Assembly (NCBI GenBank): GCA_902364975.1
Contig: CABJFQ010000011.1
Location: forward strand, 44,228-87,652
Direction: 5' to 3'
Source of the DNA: Coriobacteriaceae bacterium
GTDB lineage: Bacteria; Actinomycetota; Coriobacteriia; Coriobacteriales; Coriobacteriaceae
DNA: 43,425 bases
This document shows, piece by piece, positions 1 to 9,981 of this stretch. Made by a program: the position numbers and the translations under genes. The notes beneath the pieces are model-generated. The model worked only from the letters and a program-made list of their open reading frames with translations. It had not been told where the DNA came from and did no database searches. The stretch's first letter is position 1. Each line of letters starts with the position of its first letter.

Positions 1-44
1 CCCGGTTATCAGCCGGACGCTCTAACCAACTGAGCTACAGGTCC
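1..44 (-). tRNA. tRNA-Ile(GAT), 5' part, cut by window edge
   Basis: Read on the minus strand, the 5' acceptor strand GGACCTG is followed by a normal D arm (GCTC...GAGC) and an anticodon arm whose loop CTGATAA carries anticodon GAT (Ile). The variable loop, T arm and 3' end lie beyond base 1. The TTGACG/TAATAT promoter starts just upstream at 59-88. Whether an rRNA operon is nearby cannot be seen. Confidence 0.9.
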
Positions 45-58
45 ATCGCGCAAGGGAT

Positions 59-88
59 ATATTAGACGAGTCGTTACGCGCGCGTCAA
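59..88 (-). promoter_or_regulatory. Sigma-70-type promoter of tRNA-Ile
   Basis: On the minus strand there is a -35 TTGACG (83-88), an 18-nt spacer and a -10 TAATAT (59-64). The predicted start, near 52, is about eight bases before the mature tRNA 5' end at 44. The position and near-consensus hexamers make it the likely tRNA-Ile promoter. Confidence 0.7.
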
Positions 89-91
89 CAA

Positions 92-277
92 CTTTTTTGA
101 AAATCTTTGGAGGGGTTCGCCCCGGTCGCCCGGCGGCATATGAAGTCGCCTGCTCGGACAGTCCTGACTCGCACGGAGAGCACATTAAGTGCTCTCCGGC
201 TCGTGCGGAACTCGCGATCGACTTCATATACCGCCGGGCGACCGGGGCGAACGCGGGTCCCTAGGTTTTCAAAAAAG
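92..277. repeat. Large imperfect inverted repeat between gyrA and tRNA-Ile
   Basis: Arm 118-148 and arm 219-249 are reverse complements over 31 bases with one mismatch. The symmetry resumes further out: CTTTTTTGAAAA at 92-103 mirrors TTTTCAAAAAAG at 266-277. The spacer between the inner arms holds its own perfect hairpin, GGAGAGCAC (175-183) with GTGCTCTCC (189-197). No convincing reading frame is present. The outer right arm coincides with the T-run of the gyrA terminator, so part of the symmetry may be a duplicated, inverted terminator tail. Confidence 0.85.
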
Positions 278-304
278 CGGTCGGCGCGCAGGTGCGCCGA
301 CCGC
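271..304 (-). terminator. Rho-independent terminator of gyrBA
   Basis: An 11-bp GC stem (277-287 with 294-304, six-base loop) is followed on the minus strand by six T residues (276-271). It lies 41 bases past the gyrA stop codon. Confidence 0.9.
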
Positions 305-344
305 CGATATATGGGGTCTGATGTTTTTGACCGGAGAGGACTAC

Positions 345-3086
345 TTACTCGTCGAGGAGATCCTCTGTCATGTCGTTGCCGTCGCCTAGGTCGACTGGGG
401 TCTCTTCGGTATCGGCTGCGGCCTCGACACCTTCGCCCTCGGGCTTCTCTTTGGCGGCTGTCATGCGGGCCACGGCGCATATACGGTCGTTGTCGTCGAC
501 GGTCATCATCTTGACGCCCTGGGTGGCGCGGCCGGTCTGGCTGATCTCGTCGGTCTTGACGCGAATGACCGTCGCGCCCTCCGTCACGATGAACAGCTCG
601 TGCTGCGGACCCACCGTCTTCATGGCCGCGAGGTTACCCTTACGCTCGGTCATTTGGATGGTGTAGACGCCCTGGCCGCCGCGATTCTGCTCCGGGTAGT
701 CCGCAACCGGCGTGCGCTTGCCGTAGCCGCGCTCGGTGATGACGAACAGATCGCCGTTGCCGTTAGTGACTTCCATGCCCAGAACGCTCACGCCGTCCTT
801 CATACCGATACCGCGAACGCCGCTGGTATCGCGGCCGGTGGCGCGCACCTGCTCCTCGGAGAACATGATCGCCTTGCCCGCGGTGGTGGCCAGGATAATC
901 TTGTCGCCCTCGCGCACGCGGCGCACGTTCAGCAGCGCGTCGTCGTCACGCAGGTTGATAGCGATCAGGCCGTCGCGGCGGCTGCGGTCATATGCGCTCA
1001 TCACGGTCTTCTTGACCATGCCACTCTTGGTGGCAAACATCAGGTACTCGTCGGCAGGGAACTCGCGGCAGCTGATGACGCTCGCGATCTTCTCGCCCTC
1101 CTCGAAGGGCAGCAGGTTGACGATCGCGGTACCGCGCGCCTGGCGCGTACCCACCGGCAGCTCATGCACCTTCAGGCGATAGACCTTGCCCTTGTTCGAG
1201 AAGAACAGCACGTACTCGTGCGTGGACGCGATGAACATCTCGTCGATGACATCGTCCTCTTTGAGGTTGACGCCCGACACGCCCTTGCCGCCGCGTTTCT
1301 GGGCGCGGTAGGCGGCCACCGGGATGCGCTTGACATAGCCGGTGTGGGTGATGGTCACGACCATGTCCTCGTCGGCAATGAGGTCCTCGACGTCCAGGTC
1401 CTTCTCGACCTGGCTGATCTCGGTGCGGCGCTTATCGCCAAACTTCTTGGAGATCTCGCGCATCTCTTCCTTAATGACGCCCAGGATCTTCTCCTCGTGC
1501 GCCAGCAGGTCCTCGTAGTAGGCGATGGCGCGGCGCAGGCCGTCCAGCTCTTCCTGAATCTTGTCGCGCTCCAGGCCGGTCAGGCGGCGCAGCTTCATCT
1601 CGAGGATGGCCGTGGTCTGCTCGGGCGTAAAGCCAAAGCGCTCGATCAGGCGACTGCTGGCCTCGGAGTCGGTCTGCGAGGAACGAATGATGCTAATGAC
1701 CTCGTCGATATGGTCGAGAGCCATCAGGTAGCCCTCGAGGATATGCGCGCGGGCCTGGGCCTTCTTAAGGTCGAAGCGGGTGCGGCGGGTGACGACGTCG
1801 ACCTGGTGGTCGATGTAGTGCTGCAGCATCTCGCGCAGGCTCAGGCATTTGGGGACGCCGTTGACGAGCGCTAGGTTGTTGGCGCCGAAGGTCGTCTGCA
1901 GCGAGGTGTACTTATACAGGTTATTGAGCACGACCTGCGGAATGACGCCCTTCTTGAGCTCGATGACCAGACGGATGCCCTTCTGGTTGGACTCATCGCG
2001 CATATCCGAGATGCCCTCGATGCGCTTGTCGTTGACGAGCTGGGCGATCTTCTCCTGCAGGGTGCCCTTGTTGACCATGTAGGGGATCTCGGTAAAGACC
2101 AGGCGGTTGCGGCCGGTCTTGGTGGACTCCACGTGAGCCTTGGCGCGCACGGTAATGGAGCCGCGGCCGGTCTCGTAGCTCTGCTTAATGCCGGCGCTGC
2201 CCATGATGATAGCGCCGGTGGGGAAGTCCGGACCGGGCATGATCTGCATGAGCTCGTCGACAGTGGCGTCGGGATTATCGATCAGGTAGCAGGTTGCCTC
2301 GATCGCCTCGGTGAGGTTATGCGGGGCGATATTGGTGGCCATGCCGACGGCGATGCCCTGGCTGCCGTTGACCAGCAGGTTGGGGAAGCGCGCAGGCAGT
2401 GCCACGGGCTCGGCGAGCGATTCGTCGTAGTTGGGCTGCCAGTCGACGGTATCCTTCTGCAGGTCACGCAGCAGCTCCATGGCGGGCTTTGCCAGGCGGC
2501 TCTCGGTGTAACGCATGGCAGCGGCGCCGTCGCCGTCGATGTTGCCGAAGTTGCCGTGGCCGTCGATGAGCGGCGTGCGCATGGAGAACCACTGCGCCAG
2601 ACGAACCATTGCCTCGTAGACCGCGAAGTCACCGTGCGGATGGTACTTACCGATAACTTCGCCGACCGTCCAAGCGGACTTCTTGTGCGGGCGGTTGGGG
2701 TAGATGCCGCTCTCGTTCATCGCATACAGGATGCGGCGGTGCACCGGCTTTAAGCCGTCGCGCACGTCCGGCAGGGCGCGCGCCGTGATGACCGACATCG
2801 AATACTCGATAAATGACTGCTTCATCTCGCGGCCAAACTCCGAAATCTGGAGCTGGCCACCGTTGATATCCTCGCCGGCCGAGGCGCCGCGATCGACTTC
2901 GCCAAAGCTCTCCTCGAGCTCACCGTCGTCGTCCTCTTCCTCGTCATCATCGGCATCGGGGTTATAGGCATCCGGATCGCCGTCCTCGCCCTGCTCAGCA
3001 CGGGCAAGCAGGCGCTTCAGATCGTCGGGCATGCCGGCATCGCCGGCCTCGCCCATACCCTCGTTATTGTTGATATCGTCTGCCAC
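345..3086 (-). CDS. gyrA: DNA gyrase subunit A
   Basis: Subunit A of DNA gyrase, the type IIA topoisomerase that cuts, passes and reseals DNA to add negative supercoils. The breakage-reunion domain begins near residue 86 and the catalytic tyrosine is Y193 in AAMRYTES. The C-terminal beta-pinwheel carries a GyrA-box-like QKRGGKG, which separates it from ParC. At 913 residues it is longer than usual because of an N-terminal extension of about 80 residues very rich in D and E (for example 44-60). The helix-4 hot spot reads [10 protein letters not shown], with Phe154 where E. coli has Ser83. It lies 11 bp after gyrB, so the two are almost certainly one transcript. The stop is followed by a strong terminator. 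Confidence 0.98.
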   Translation of the reverse strand: MADDINNNEGMGEAGDAGMPDDLKRLLARAEQGEDGDPDAYNPDADDDEEEDDDGELEESFGEVDRGASAGEDINGGQLQISEFGREMKQSFIEYSMSVITARALPDVRDGLKPVHRRILYAMNESGIYPNRPHKKSAWTVGEVIGKYHPHGDFAVYEAMVRLAQWFSMRTPLIDGHGNFGNIDGDGAAAMRYTESRLAKPAMELLRDLQKDTVDWQPNYDESLAEPVALPARFPNLLVNGSQGIAVGMATNIAPHNLTEAIEATCYLIDNPDATVDELMQIMPGPDFPTGAIIMGSAGIKQSYETGRGSITVRAKAHVESTKTGRNRLVFTEIPYMVNKGTLQEKIAQLVNDKRIEGISDMRDESNQKGIRLVIELKKGVIPQVVLNNLYKYTSLQTTFGANNLALVNGVPKCLSLREMLQHYIDHQVDVVTRRTRFDLKKAQARAHILEGYLMALDHIDEVISIIRSSQTDSEASSRLIERFGFTPEQTTAILEMKLRRLTGLERDKIQEELDGLRRAIAYYEDLLAHEEKILGVIKEEMREISKKFGDKRRTEISQVEKDLDVEDLIADEDMVVTITHTGYVKRIPVAAYRAQKRGGKGVSGVNLKEDDVIDEMFIASTHEYVLFFSNKGKVYRLKVHELPVGTRQARGTAIVNLLPFEEGEKIASVISCREFPADEYLMFATKSGMVKKTVMSAYDRSRRDGLIAINLRDDDALLNVRRVREGDKIILATTAGKAIMFSEEQVRATGRDTSGVRGIGMKDGVSVLGMEVTNGNGDLFVITERGYGKRTPVADYPEQNRGGQGVYTIQMTERKGNLAAMKTVGPQHELFIVTEGATVIRVKTDEISQTGRATQGVKMMTVDDNDRICAVARMTAAKEKPEGEGVEAAADTEETPVDLGDGNDMTEDLLDE

Positions 3087-3097
3087 GTTACCTCCTC

Positions 3098-5170
<2,073 letters not shown>

Positions 5171-5177
5171 TTATCGT

Positions 5178-5207
5178 AAAAAAATACCCTCGGGAACGAG
5201 GGTATTT
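5178..5207 (-). terminator. Terminator between dciA and gyrB
   Basis: Perfect 11-bp stem (5182-5192 with 5197-5207, four-base loop) followed on the minus strand by a run of T. It ends the dnaN-recF-dciA direction of transcription 27 bases after the dciA stop and isolates gyrBA as a separate unit. Confidence 0.9.
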
Positions 5208-5233
5208 GGCTCTACAAGGCCACCAGATGCGAT

Positions 5234-5797
5234 TTAAGGCTCTTTTTTGCTTTGCACGCCCTTGGCCCACTCGGCACTGGCTCTCATGGCATTCTCGAGG
5301 GCCTCGCGCAGTTTTTGGTCTTCGATGGGCGCCACTTGGCGCTCGATCTCGGTGCACTCGGCCTCACTTAGGTCGGCGTGCGGGGCCGGCGGGCGCTCGG
5401 TCGTCGCCGGGCGCAGGCGCTCCTTGGCGGCGGGCGGCGTGTGACCGGGCGCGGTGGTTTTGAACACCAGGCCGTCCACATGCGCACCGGCGCGCTCCAT
5501 GCGCGCGCGGATGATCTCGCGCAACAGCGTCATTTCCTGCGTCCACGAGGGCGAGTCGAGATACACCAGCAGCTCATTGGACTCGGGCAGGTAGCGCAGT
5601 CCCGTCACATGCCGCCCCTCGCGCGTGCCCGAGCACACCGCGTTCCATGCGCGATAGACCGTGCGCGACTCCTCGGCGGCCTCCATCTGCGCACGGCGCT
5701 TAGGCGTTGCAGCCGCCAGGATGCGCTGGCGCTCTGCGTTCAAAAACCCGCTGAAGGCGACTGTCTCGCTCTCGCGCTCGTAATTAGCACGTCTCAC
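5234..5797 (-). CDS. dciA: DUF721/DciA-family replication protein
   Basis: 187 residues. The central part, about residues 45-100, has the DUF721 pattern: a VYRAWNAV-type helix, then a strand with LLVYLDSPSW and a helix TQEMTLLREIIRARM. Family members such as DciA act on the replicative helicase DnaB, at least in bacteria lacking DnaC/DnaI. The position between recF and gyrB is the classic actinobacterial one. The C-terminal third is Pro/Ala/Glu-rich and probably disordered. The GTG start overlaps the end of recF by 14 bp, suggesting translational coupling. Function is inferred from family and position. Confidence 0.85.
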   Translation of the reverse strand: MRRANYERESETVAFSGFLNAERQRILAAATPKRRAQMEAAEESRTVYRAWNAVCSGTREGRHVTGLRYLPESNELLVYLDSPSWTQEMTLLREIIRARMERAGAHVDGLVFKTTAPGHTPPAAKERLRPATTERPPAPHADLSEAECTEIERQVAPIEDQKLREALENAMRASAEWAKGVQSKKEP

Positions 5798-6890
5798 CCA
5801 TGCTCACCACCTTGGCTCGATCAAGCAGGTCATCGGTAAAGTACCCCAGGTTGGTCGTGGTTATGACCGTCTGGATATCATCGCCGATCAGCCGCAGGAA
5901 AGCGCCGCGACGCTCGCCGTCGAGCTCGCTCATCACGTCGTCCAAAAGCAGCAGTGGGGCGGTGCCCAGGACATCGCGAGCCACGGCAACCTCGGCCACC
6001 TTCCAGGACAGCACCAGCGTGCGCTGCTGTCCTTGGCTGGCAAATGAACGGGCGGAGCGACCCGCCACGGTAAACTCAATCTCGTCGCGATGCGGTCCCA
6101 CCAACGTCACGCCGCGGCGAATTTCCTCGTCGGCATGCTCGTCAAGGGCGGCCAGCATGCGCTCGTACGCCCAACCCTTCAGCTCTTCGCGATCCTCGAC
6201 CTGGGGCAAAGCCCCCAGCGTGGACGCATAGGTCACGTTGGCGGCCTCACCTGACGCTACTTGCCCGTAGGCAGTGTGCACATGGCCCGCCAGCCGGTCG
6301 AGCAGGGCCAACCGGTGCACGAGCAGGGCCGAGCCCGCGCGGGCAATCGAATCGTTCCACGCGCCGAGCATCTCGCGGCAGCACCAGGTCTCCTTGAGCA
6401 AGGCGTTACGCTGGGTCACGCAGCGCCCATAGGTGCTCGCAAGATCGGCATAGCGTGCGCTCAGTTGCATGCCAAAGTCATCGAGGGCGGCGCGGCGCAC
6501 ACTGGCGCCACGCTTAACCATGTCCAGATGGTCGGGGCAAAACAGCACGCTCGGAAGAACCCCGCGCACACCGGCGGCAGAGCATCTCTTGCCGTTGCGG
6601 CTAAACGAGCGCTTACCGTCCTCCGCGCTCAATCCCATATCAAGCACGCGGCCGTCGCCCTCGAGCCTCAGCTCGATCTTGCACGAGCCCACGCCGTCAT
6701 GGACGAGCTCGGCTGCGGTCGGATGCCTAAACGAGGCGCCGCTCGTCAGCAGCTGCAGCGCCTCTATGAGATTGGTCTTTCCCGCCGCGTTGGGTCCCGC
6801 AAGTATCGTCACGCCCTCGTCCAGGGCAAGGTGATAGCTATCGAAGCTGCGGTAGTGCGCGACGGAAAGATCGCGGGCGAACATGGTCAT
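5784..6890 (-). CDS. recF: DNA replication and repair protein RecF
   Basis: SMC-like ATPase that loads RecA at gapped DNA through RecFOR. The Walker A GPNAAGKT is at 32-39, an ABC-type signature SQGQQRTLVLSW lies in the C-terminal half, and the Walker B is LLLLDDVMSELD (from 313). The 368-residue length is typical. The ATG follows the dnaN stop by nine bases with only a weak ribosome binding site, so translation probably couples to dnaN. It overlaps dciA at its 3' end. Confidence 0.97.
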   Translation of the reverse strand: MTMFARDLSVAHYRSFDSYHLALDEGVTILAGPNAAGKTNLIEALQLLTSGASFRHPTAAELVHDGVGSCKIELRLEGDGRVLDMGLSAEDGKRSFSRNGKRCSAAGVRGVLPSVLFCPDHLDMVKRGASVRRAALDDFGMQLSARYADLASTYGRCVTQRNALLKETWCCREMLGAWNDSIARAGSALLVHRLALLDRLAGHVHTAYGQVASGEAANVTYASTLGALPQVEDREELKGWAYERMLAALDEHADEEIRRGVTLVGPHRDEIEFTVAGRSARSFASQGQQRTLVLSWKVAEVAVARDVLGTAPLLLLDDVMSELDGERRGAFLRLIGDDIQTVITTTNLGYFTDDLLDRAKVVSMGETC

Positions 6891-6899
6891 GGCGCAGCG

Positions 6900-8003
6900 C
6901 TAGATGCGGACCGGCATGACCAGGTACAGGTAGTTGATCTTGTCGTAGGACTTAAAGATGCCCGCCTGCGAGTAGCTCTTGAGCTCCAGCGTGATCTCCT
7001 TCTCCTTGGACAGGGCATTGAGGCAGCCGAAGATGTAGTGGTAGTTGAAGGCGATGGTACCCGACTCGCCCTCGGCCTCGACATCGATCGTCTCCTGCGC
7101 AAGGTCCTGGTCATTGGAAATGGAGGACAGGCCCATCTGCCCGTTCTCGACATCGATCTCGAACTTGACGGCGGGGTTGGCGCTCGCGATAACGGCCACG
7201 CGCTTGAGGGCGGCGTTAAAGGCGGCGACGTCGATCTTGACGCTCGTCACGCACGAATCGGGGATGAGCTGCTTGTAGTTGGGGTACACGCCCTCGATGC
7301 GACGCGACACGTAGGTGGTGTTGCCGGCCTCAAAGACGACCTGGGTGTCGGTAGCCCCGATCATGATGGTCGCTTGGCTGGCCATGATGTTCAGCGCGTC
7401 GTTAAAGGCGTCAGCCGGAACGTTGAGCTCAAAGGAGCCCTCGAGGGTCGAGGTCTCGACCTGCGTATCGCACACGGCCAAGCGGAAGGAATCGGTCGCT
7501 ACCAGGCGTACGGTGTTGTTCTCGACCTTCATGTGCACGCCGCCCAGGATGGGGCGAGCCTTGTCGGTCGAGGTGACGCGCCACACGCGGCCGACCATTT
7601 CGGACAAGACATCGGTCGGCAGCTCCACGGCACTCTCGATGGCATAGGCCGGAAACTCGGGGAAGTCATTGGCATCGAGCGTGTTCAGCCTAAAAGAGCT
7701 CTTCTCGCAACCAATCAGCACCTGGCGCTCGGACAGCTCAAAGGTAACCGGGGCATCGGGGAGGGTCTTGGTGATATTGGAGAGCATCTTACAGGGAATA
7801 ACCATCTCGCCCTCTTCTTCGACATGCGCCGCGATGCGATGACGGATCGAGATGGTGTAGTTAGAGGTCTGGAATTCCAAGATGCCGTCTTGGGCCTTAA
7901 CGAGCACGCCCGACAGGATGGGGAGGGTGGATGCCGAAGCGACACCCTTCATAACGACGCCGATGGCTTGTGTAAGCGAGCTCTGGCTGACGGTGAACTT
8001 CAT
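6900..8003 (-). CDS. dnaN: DNA polymerase III beta sliding clamp
   Basis: 367 residues with the three-fold repeated clamp architecture. It starts MKFTVSQSSLTQAI and ends with LYLVMPVRI, the usual clamp C-terminal motif in which M-P-[VM]-R contributes to the protein-binding pocket. It tethers the replicative polymerase and repair proteins to DNA. A GAAAGG ribosome binding site precedes the ATG. It is separated from dnaA by a 238-bp region that looks like the unwinding half of the origin. Confidence 0.98.
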   Translation of the reverse strand: MKFTVSQSSLTQAIGVVMKGVASASTLPILSGVLVKAQDGILEFQTSNYTISIRHRIAAHVEEEGEMVIPCKMLSNITKTLPDAPVTFELSERQVLIGCEKSSFRLNTLDANDFPEFPAYAIESAVELPTDVLSEMVGRVWRVTSTDKARPILGGVHMKVENNTVRLVATDSFRLAVCDTQVETSTLEGSFELNVPADAFNDALNIMASQATIMIGATDTQVVFEAGNTTYVSRRIEGVYPNYKQLIPDSCVTSVKIDVAAFNAALKRVAVIASANPAVKFEIDVENGQMGLSSISNDQDLAQETIDVEAEGESGTIAFNYHYIFGCLNALSKEKEITLELKSYSQAGIFKSYDKINYLYLVMPVRI

Positions 8004-8035
8004 CTTTTAATACCTTTCTATAGATATAAATATCT

Positions 8036-8050
8036 TAATAATAGTAATAG
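8036..8050 (+). promoter_or_regulatory. DnaA-trio-like triplet array
   Basis: Five consecutive triplets TAA TAA TAG TAA TAG. Read 3' to 5' they are GAT AAT GAT AAT AAT, matching the reported DnaA-trio consensus 3'-[G/A]A[T/A]-5', which guides DnaA filament growth on single strands. A box-like sequence lies 12 bases away and the AT-rich tract directly abuts, in the expected order. Confidence 0.55.
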
Positions 8051-8215
8051 CACTGACGAAACTGTTGATTACTCCCAAAGACGCAGGTCAGACCCAGAAA
8101 GAGAATCGACAGCAACCTGTGTGCAACAGGGGTGGTTTTCCACGTTCAAAACCTGCGCAAAACTTTTCATCACCGCGGGTTGGGTTTTAGACACCTTATG
8201 CCCGTGGTTTCGACA

Positions 8216-8228
8216 AGTTTTCAACAGG
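8216..8228 (+). promoter_or_regulatory. DnaA-box-like 13-mer AGTTTTCAACAGG
   Basis: The core TTTTCAACA (8218-8226) differs from TTATCCACA at two positions. The full 13-mer is the exact reverse complement of two copies at 11417-11429 and 11470-11482. Its presence in both non-coding regions flanking the dnaA block supports a DnaA site. Confidence 0.6.
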
Positions 8229-8241
8229 TGTCTCTATTTCC

Positions 8242-9966
8242 CTACGAGCGCAGTGTAATTTTATCGCGCAGCGACTTGAGGTCTTCGGTGACGGTGCGGT
8301 CTTCCTGGATCATCTTCTGGACCTTTTTGTAGCTCGTGCTGACGGTCGAGTGGTTGCGGTTGCCAAATTCGGCGCCCACCGCCGTGGTCGTCATCTCGCA
8401 CATCTCGATGGCCAGATAGATGGCAATATGGCGTGCTTTGGCGATATTGGCGTTGCGACGCGGGCCGATGAGCTCCTCGTGCGTCACGCCGTACTGCTCT
8501 TCGATGACGGACTGAACCGTCTGGACGTTGATCTTTTTGGCCGATGTGTCGAAGTACTGGCTGGCGATGGCGTCGATATCGTCAAAGGTGAGCTCCCCGC
8601 CCTCGCGCTCGCGGTCGCCCGCCTCGCCGGCGCAACGCTCGCAAAAGCTCTCGAGCTCGCGGATGTTGGTGCCCGAGACCTCGGCCATGTGTTTAAAGTG
8701 CTCGTCGGTCAGGTGCCCGCCGTCGCCCCCATAGGCCGCCAGCAGCGAGTCGTCGCCTGCCTCGGGAGCGGCGACGATGGTGTTCTCGTAATAGCGCTGC
8801 AAGATCTTGTATTTCATCTCGTAGCTGGGCTCTGCGACCAAGCAGAGCATGCCGGCGTTGAAGCGGCTGGTCAGACGCTCGTCCATGCTCAGGTCCTTGG
8901 GGGCGCGGTCTGCCGCGATGACGACCTTCTTGTTGTTGCGGATGAACTCGTCCATGAGCTGGAAAAAGTAGTCCACGCTCGCGCGCTTGCCGATGATGTT
9001 TTGGATGTCATCGATGATGAGCACGTCCACGCCGTGGTATGCCTGCATGATAGGGGCGTTGCTCTTCTTTTGGCGGTCGAACTCGGTCATCAGGTCGTCC
9101 AGATATGCCTGGGAGTTGGCATACTTGACCTTGATCTCGGGCGACTTCTCGGCGAGCTCGTTTTTGATGGCAAGCAGCAGGTGCGTCTTGCCCAGGCCCG
9201 ATTTGCCGTAGATGAACAGTGATGTGCACGTGCCGCGCTCGTCCGCGAGGGCGGCAAACTTGAGTGCCGAGCGATAGGCATGGCTGTTCTCGGGGCCGTA
9301 GACAAAGTTCTCAAAGGTAAATTTTGAGTTCGCGGCGAGCGGGGCTCCATCCGCATTCTGCTCGGCCGGTACGGTCGGTGCTGGCATGGGTGAAGCGGGG
9401 GTCGCAGCTTGCGTGGACTTAGTCGGCGCTCCGCCCTTCATCTGATTCATCATGCGACGAAAATCATCGGCCGAGAGCGTGTTCTTGATTGCAATGCCCG
9501 AATCCGCGCCCGCCGCTGCGTCGTGAGCGATAGGCATGTGCGTGACGGGTGCGTTCGTTGACGTCGCCGCCGCGGTCGGCAACGGTGCCATGGTTTCACG
9601 GGAAACATCGCCGTGCTGGTGCTCGATTGTCGGCACGTCGCCTGCGGAGGCCGGCACCGCCGGGGAAGCAGCGGGAGCCGTGGCGGGCGCCGTCGCGGCA
9701 GCAGATTCGGCCGTTGCGCCTTGCGGTGCCACGATGTCGAGCGCGATCGGTGCAAAGGCGATTTCTTCCAGATAGGCCTCAATGGTCGGCTGATGCTTTT
9801 TGAGCTGCGCGATGGCAAAGCGCGAGGGGGCCTCGATCGTGAGCGTATCTTCGGTCAGGCTTATGGCGCGCGATTGCCCCAGCATGTTGATGAGGCGTGC
9901 ATCTTGGCCGTCGCGCTGGCAAAAGGCGATGGCATCCCCCAGGATGATGCTTGCTTCCTCGTCCAC
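8242..9966 (-). CDS. dnaA: Chromosomal replication initiator DnaA
   Basis: 574 residues. Domain I is at about 1-80, followed by a long Ala/Pro-rich linker (80-215) that makes it larger than most DnaA proteins. The AAA+ domain has Walker A GKSGLGKT (254-261) and Walker B LIIDD (316-320). Domain IV is at about 480-574. The DNA-reading signature, GGRDHTTV in E. coli, reads GNRNHSTV (535-542), so the usual Asp (E. coli D433) is Asn538. Codons for DVSRETM (120-126) form a degenerate parS site. The GTG start at 9966 has a GGGAG five bases upstream and lies 15 bp after the preceding gene, so dnaA is probably co-transcribed with it. Confidence 0.97.
   Translation of the reverse strand: MDEEASIILGDAIAFCQRDGQDARLINMLGQSRAISLTEDTLTIEAPSRFAIAQLKKHQPTIEAYLEEIAFAPIALDIVAPQGATAESAAATAPATAPAASPAVPASAGDVPTIEHQHGDVSRETMAPLPTAAATSTNAPVTHMPIAHDAAAGADSGIAIKNTLSADDFRRMMNQMKGGAPTKSTQAATPASPMPAPTVPAEQNADGAPLAANSKFTFENFVYGPENSHAYRSALKFAALADERGTCTSLFIYGKSGLGKTHLLLAIKNELAEKSPEIKVKYANSQAYLDDLMTEFDRQKKSNAPIMQAYHGVDVLIIDDIQNIIGKRASVDYFFQLMDEFIRNNKKVVIAADRAPKDLSMDERLTSRFNAGMLCLVAEPSYEMKYKILQRYYENTIVAAPEAGDDSLLAAYGGDGGHLTDEHFKHMAEVSGTNIRELESFCERCAGEAGDREREGGELTFDDIDAIASQYFDTSAKKINVQTVQSVIEEQYGVTHEELIGPRRNANIAKARHIAIYLAIEMCEMTTTAVGAEFGNRNHSTVSTSYKKVQKMIQEDRTVTEDLKSLRDKITLRS
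9592..9607. promoter_or_regulatory. Degenerate parS-like site inside dnaA
   Basis: This 16-mer matches the palindromic parS consensus TGTTTCACGTGAAACA at 14 of 16 positions. It encodes DVSRET in the disordered DnaA linker, the peptide expected when parS is read in that frame. Binding by ParB is inferred from the match only. Confidence 0.45.
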
Positions 9967-9981
9967 TGTCTCTCCCGTTCT

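Larger units (their letters stand above)
8004..8241. other. dnaA-dnaN intergenic region: candidate origin unwinding region
   Basis: Gene-free 238 bp. From the dnaN side it holds an AT-rich tract (about 8009-8035), five TAA/TAG triplets (8036-8050), a DnaA-box-like TAATCAACA on the minus strand (8063-8071), TTTTCCACG (8136-8144) and TTTTCAACA (8218-8226). In the dnaA-coding direction the order is boxes, triplets, AT-rich tract, as described for the unwinding region of B. subtilis oriC. Assignment as the melting site is inference. Confidence 0.6.

Noticed and set aside
118..249. Insertion sequence or transposon ends
   Set aside because: No transposase, no target-site duplication, and the spacer is about 70 bp. 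It is kept as an inverted repeat only.
600..1874. Long plus-strand open frame opposite gyrA (similar ones at 3449-5179 and 6261-8258)
   Set aside because: These are antisense frames created by strong G/C third-position bias in gyrA, gyrB, recF and dnaN. Their products are Ala/Leu/Val/Asp-rich without domains or ribosome binding sites.
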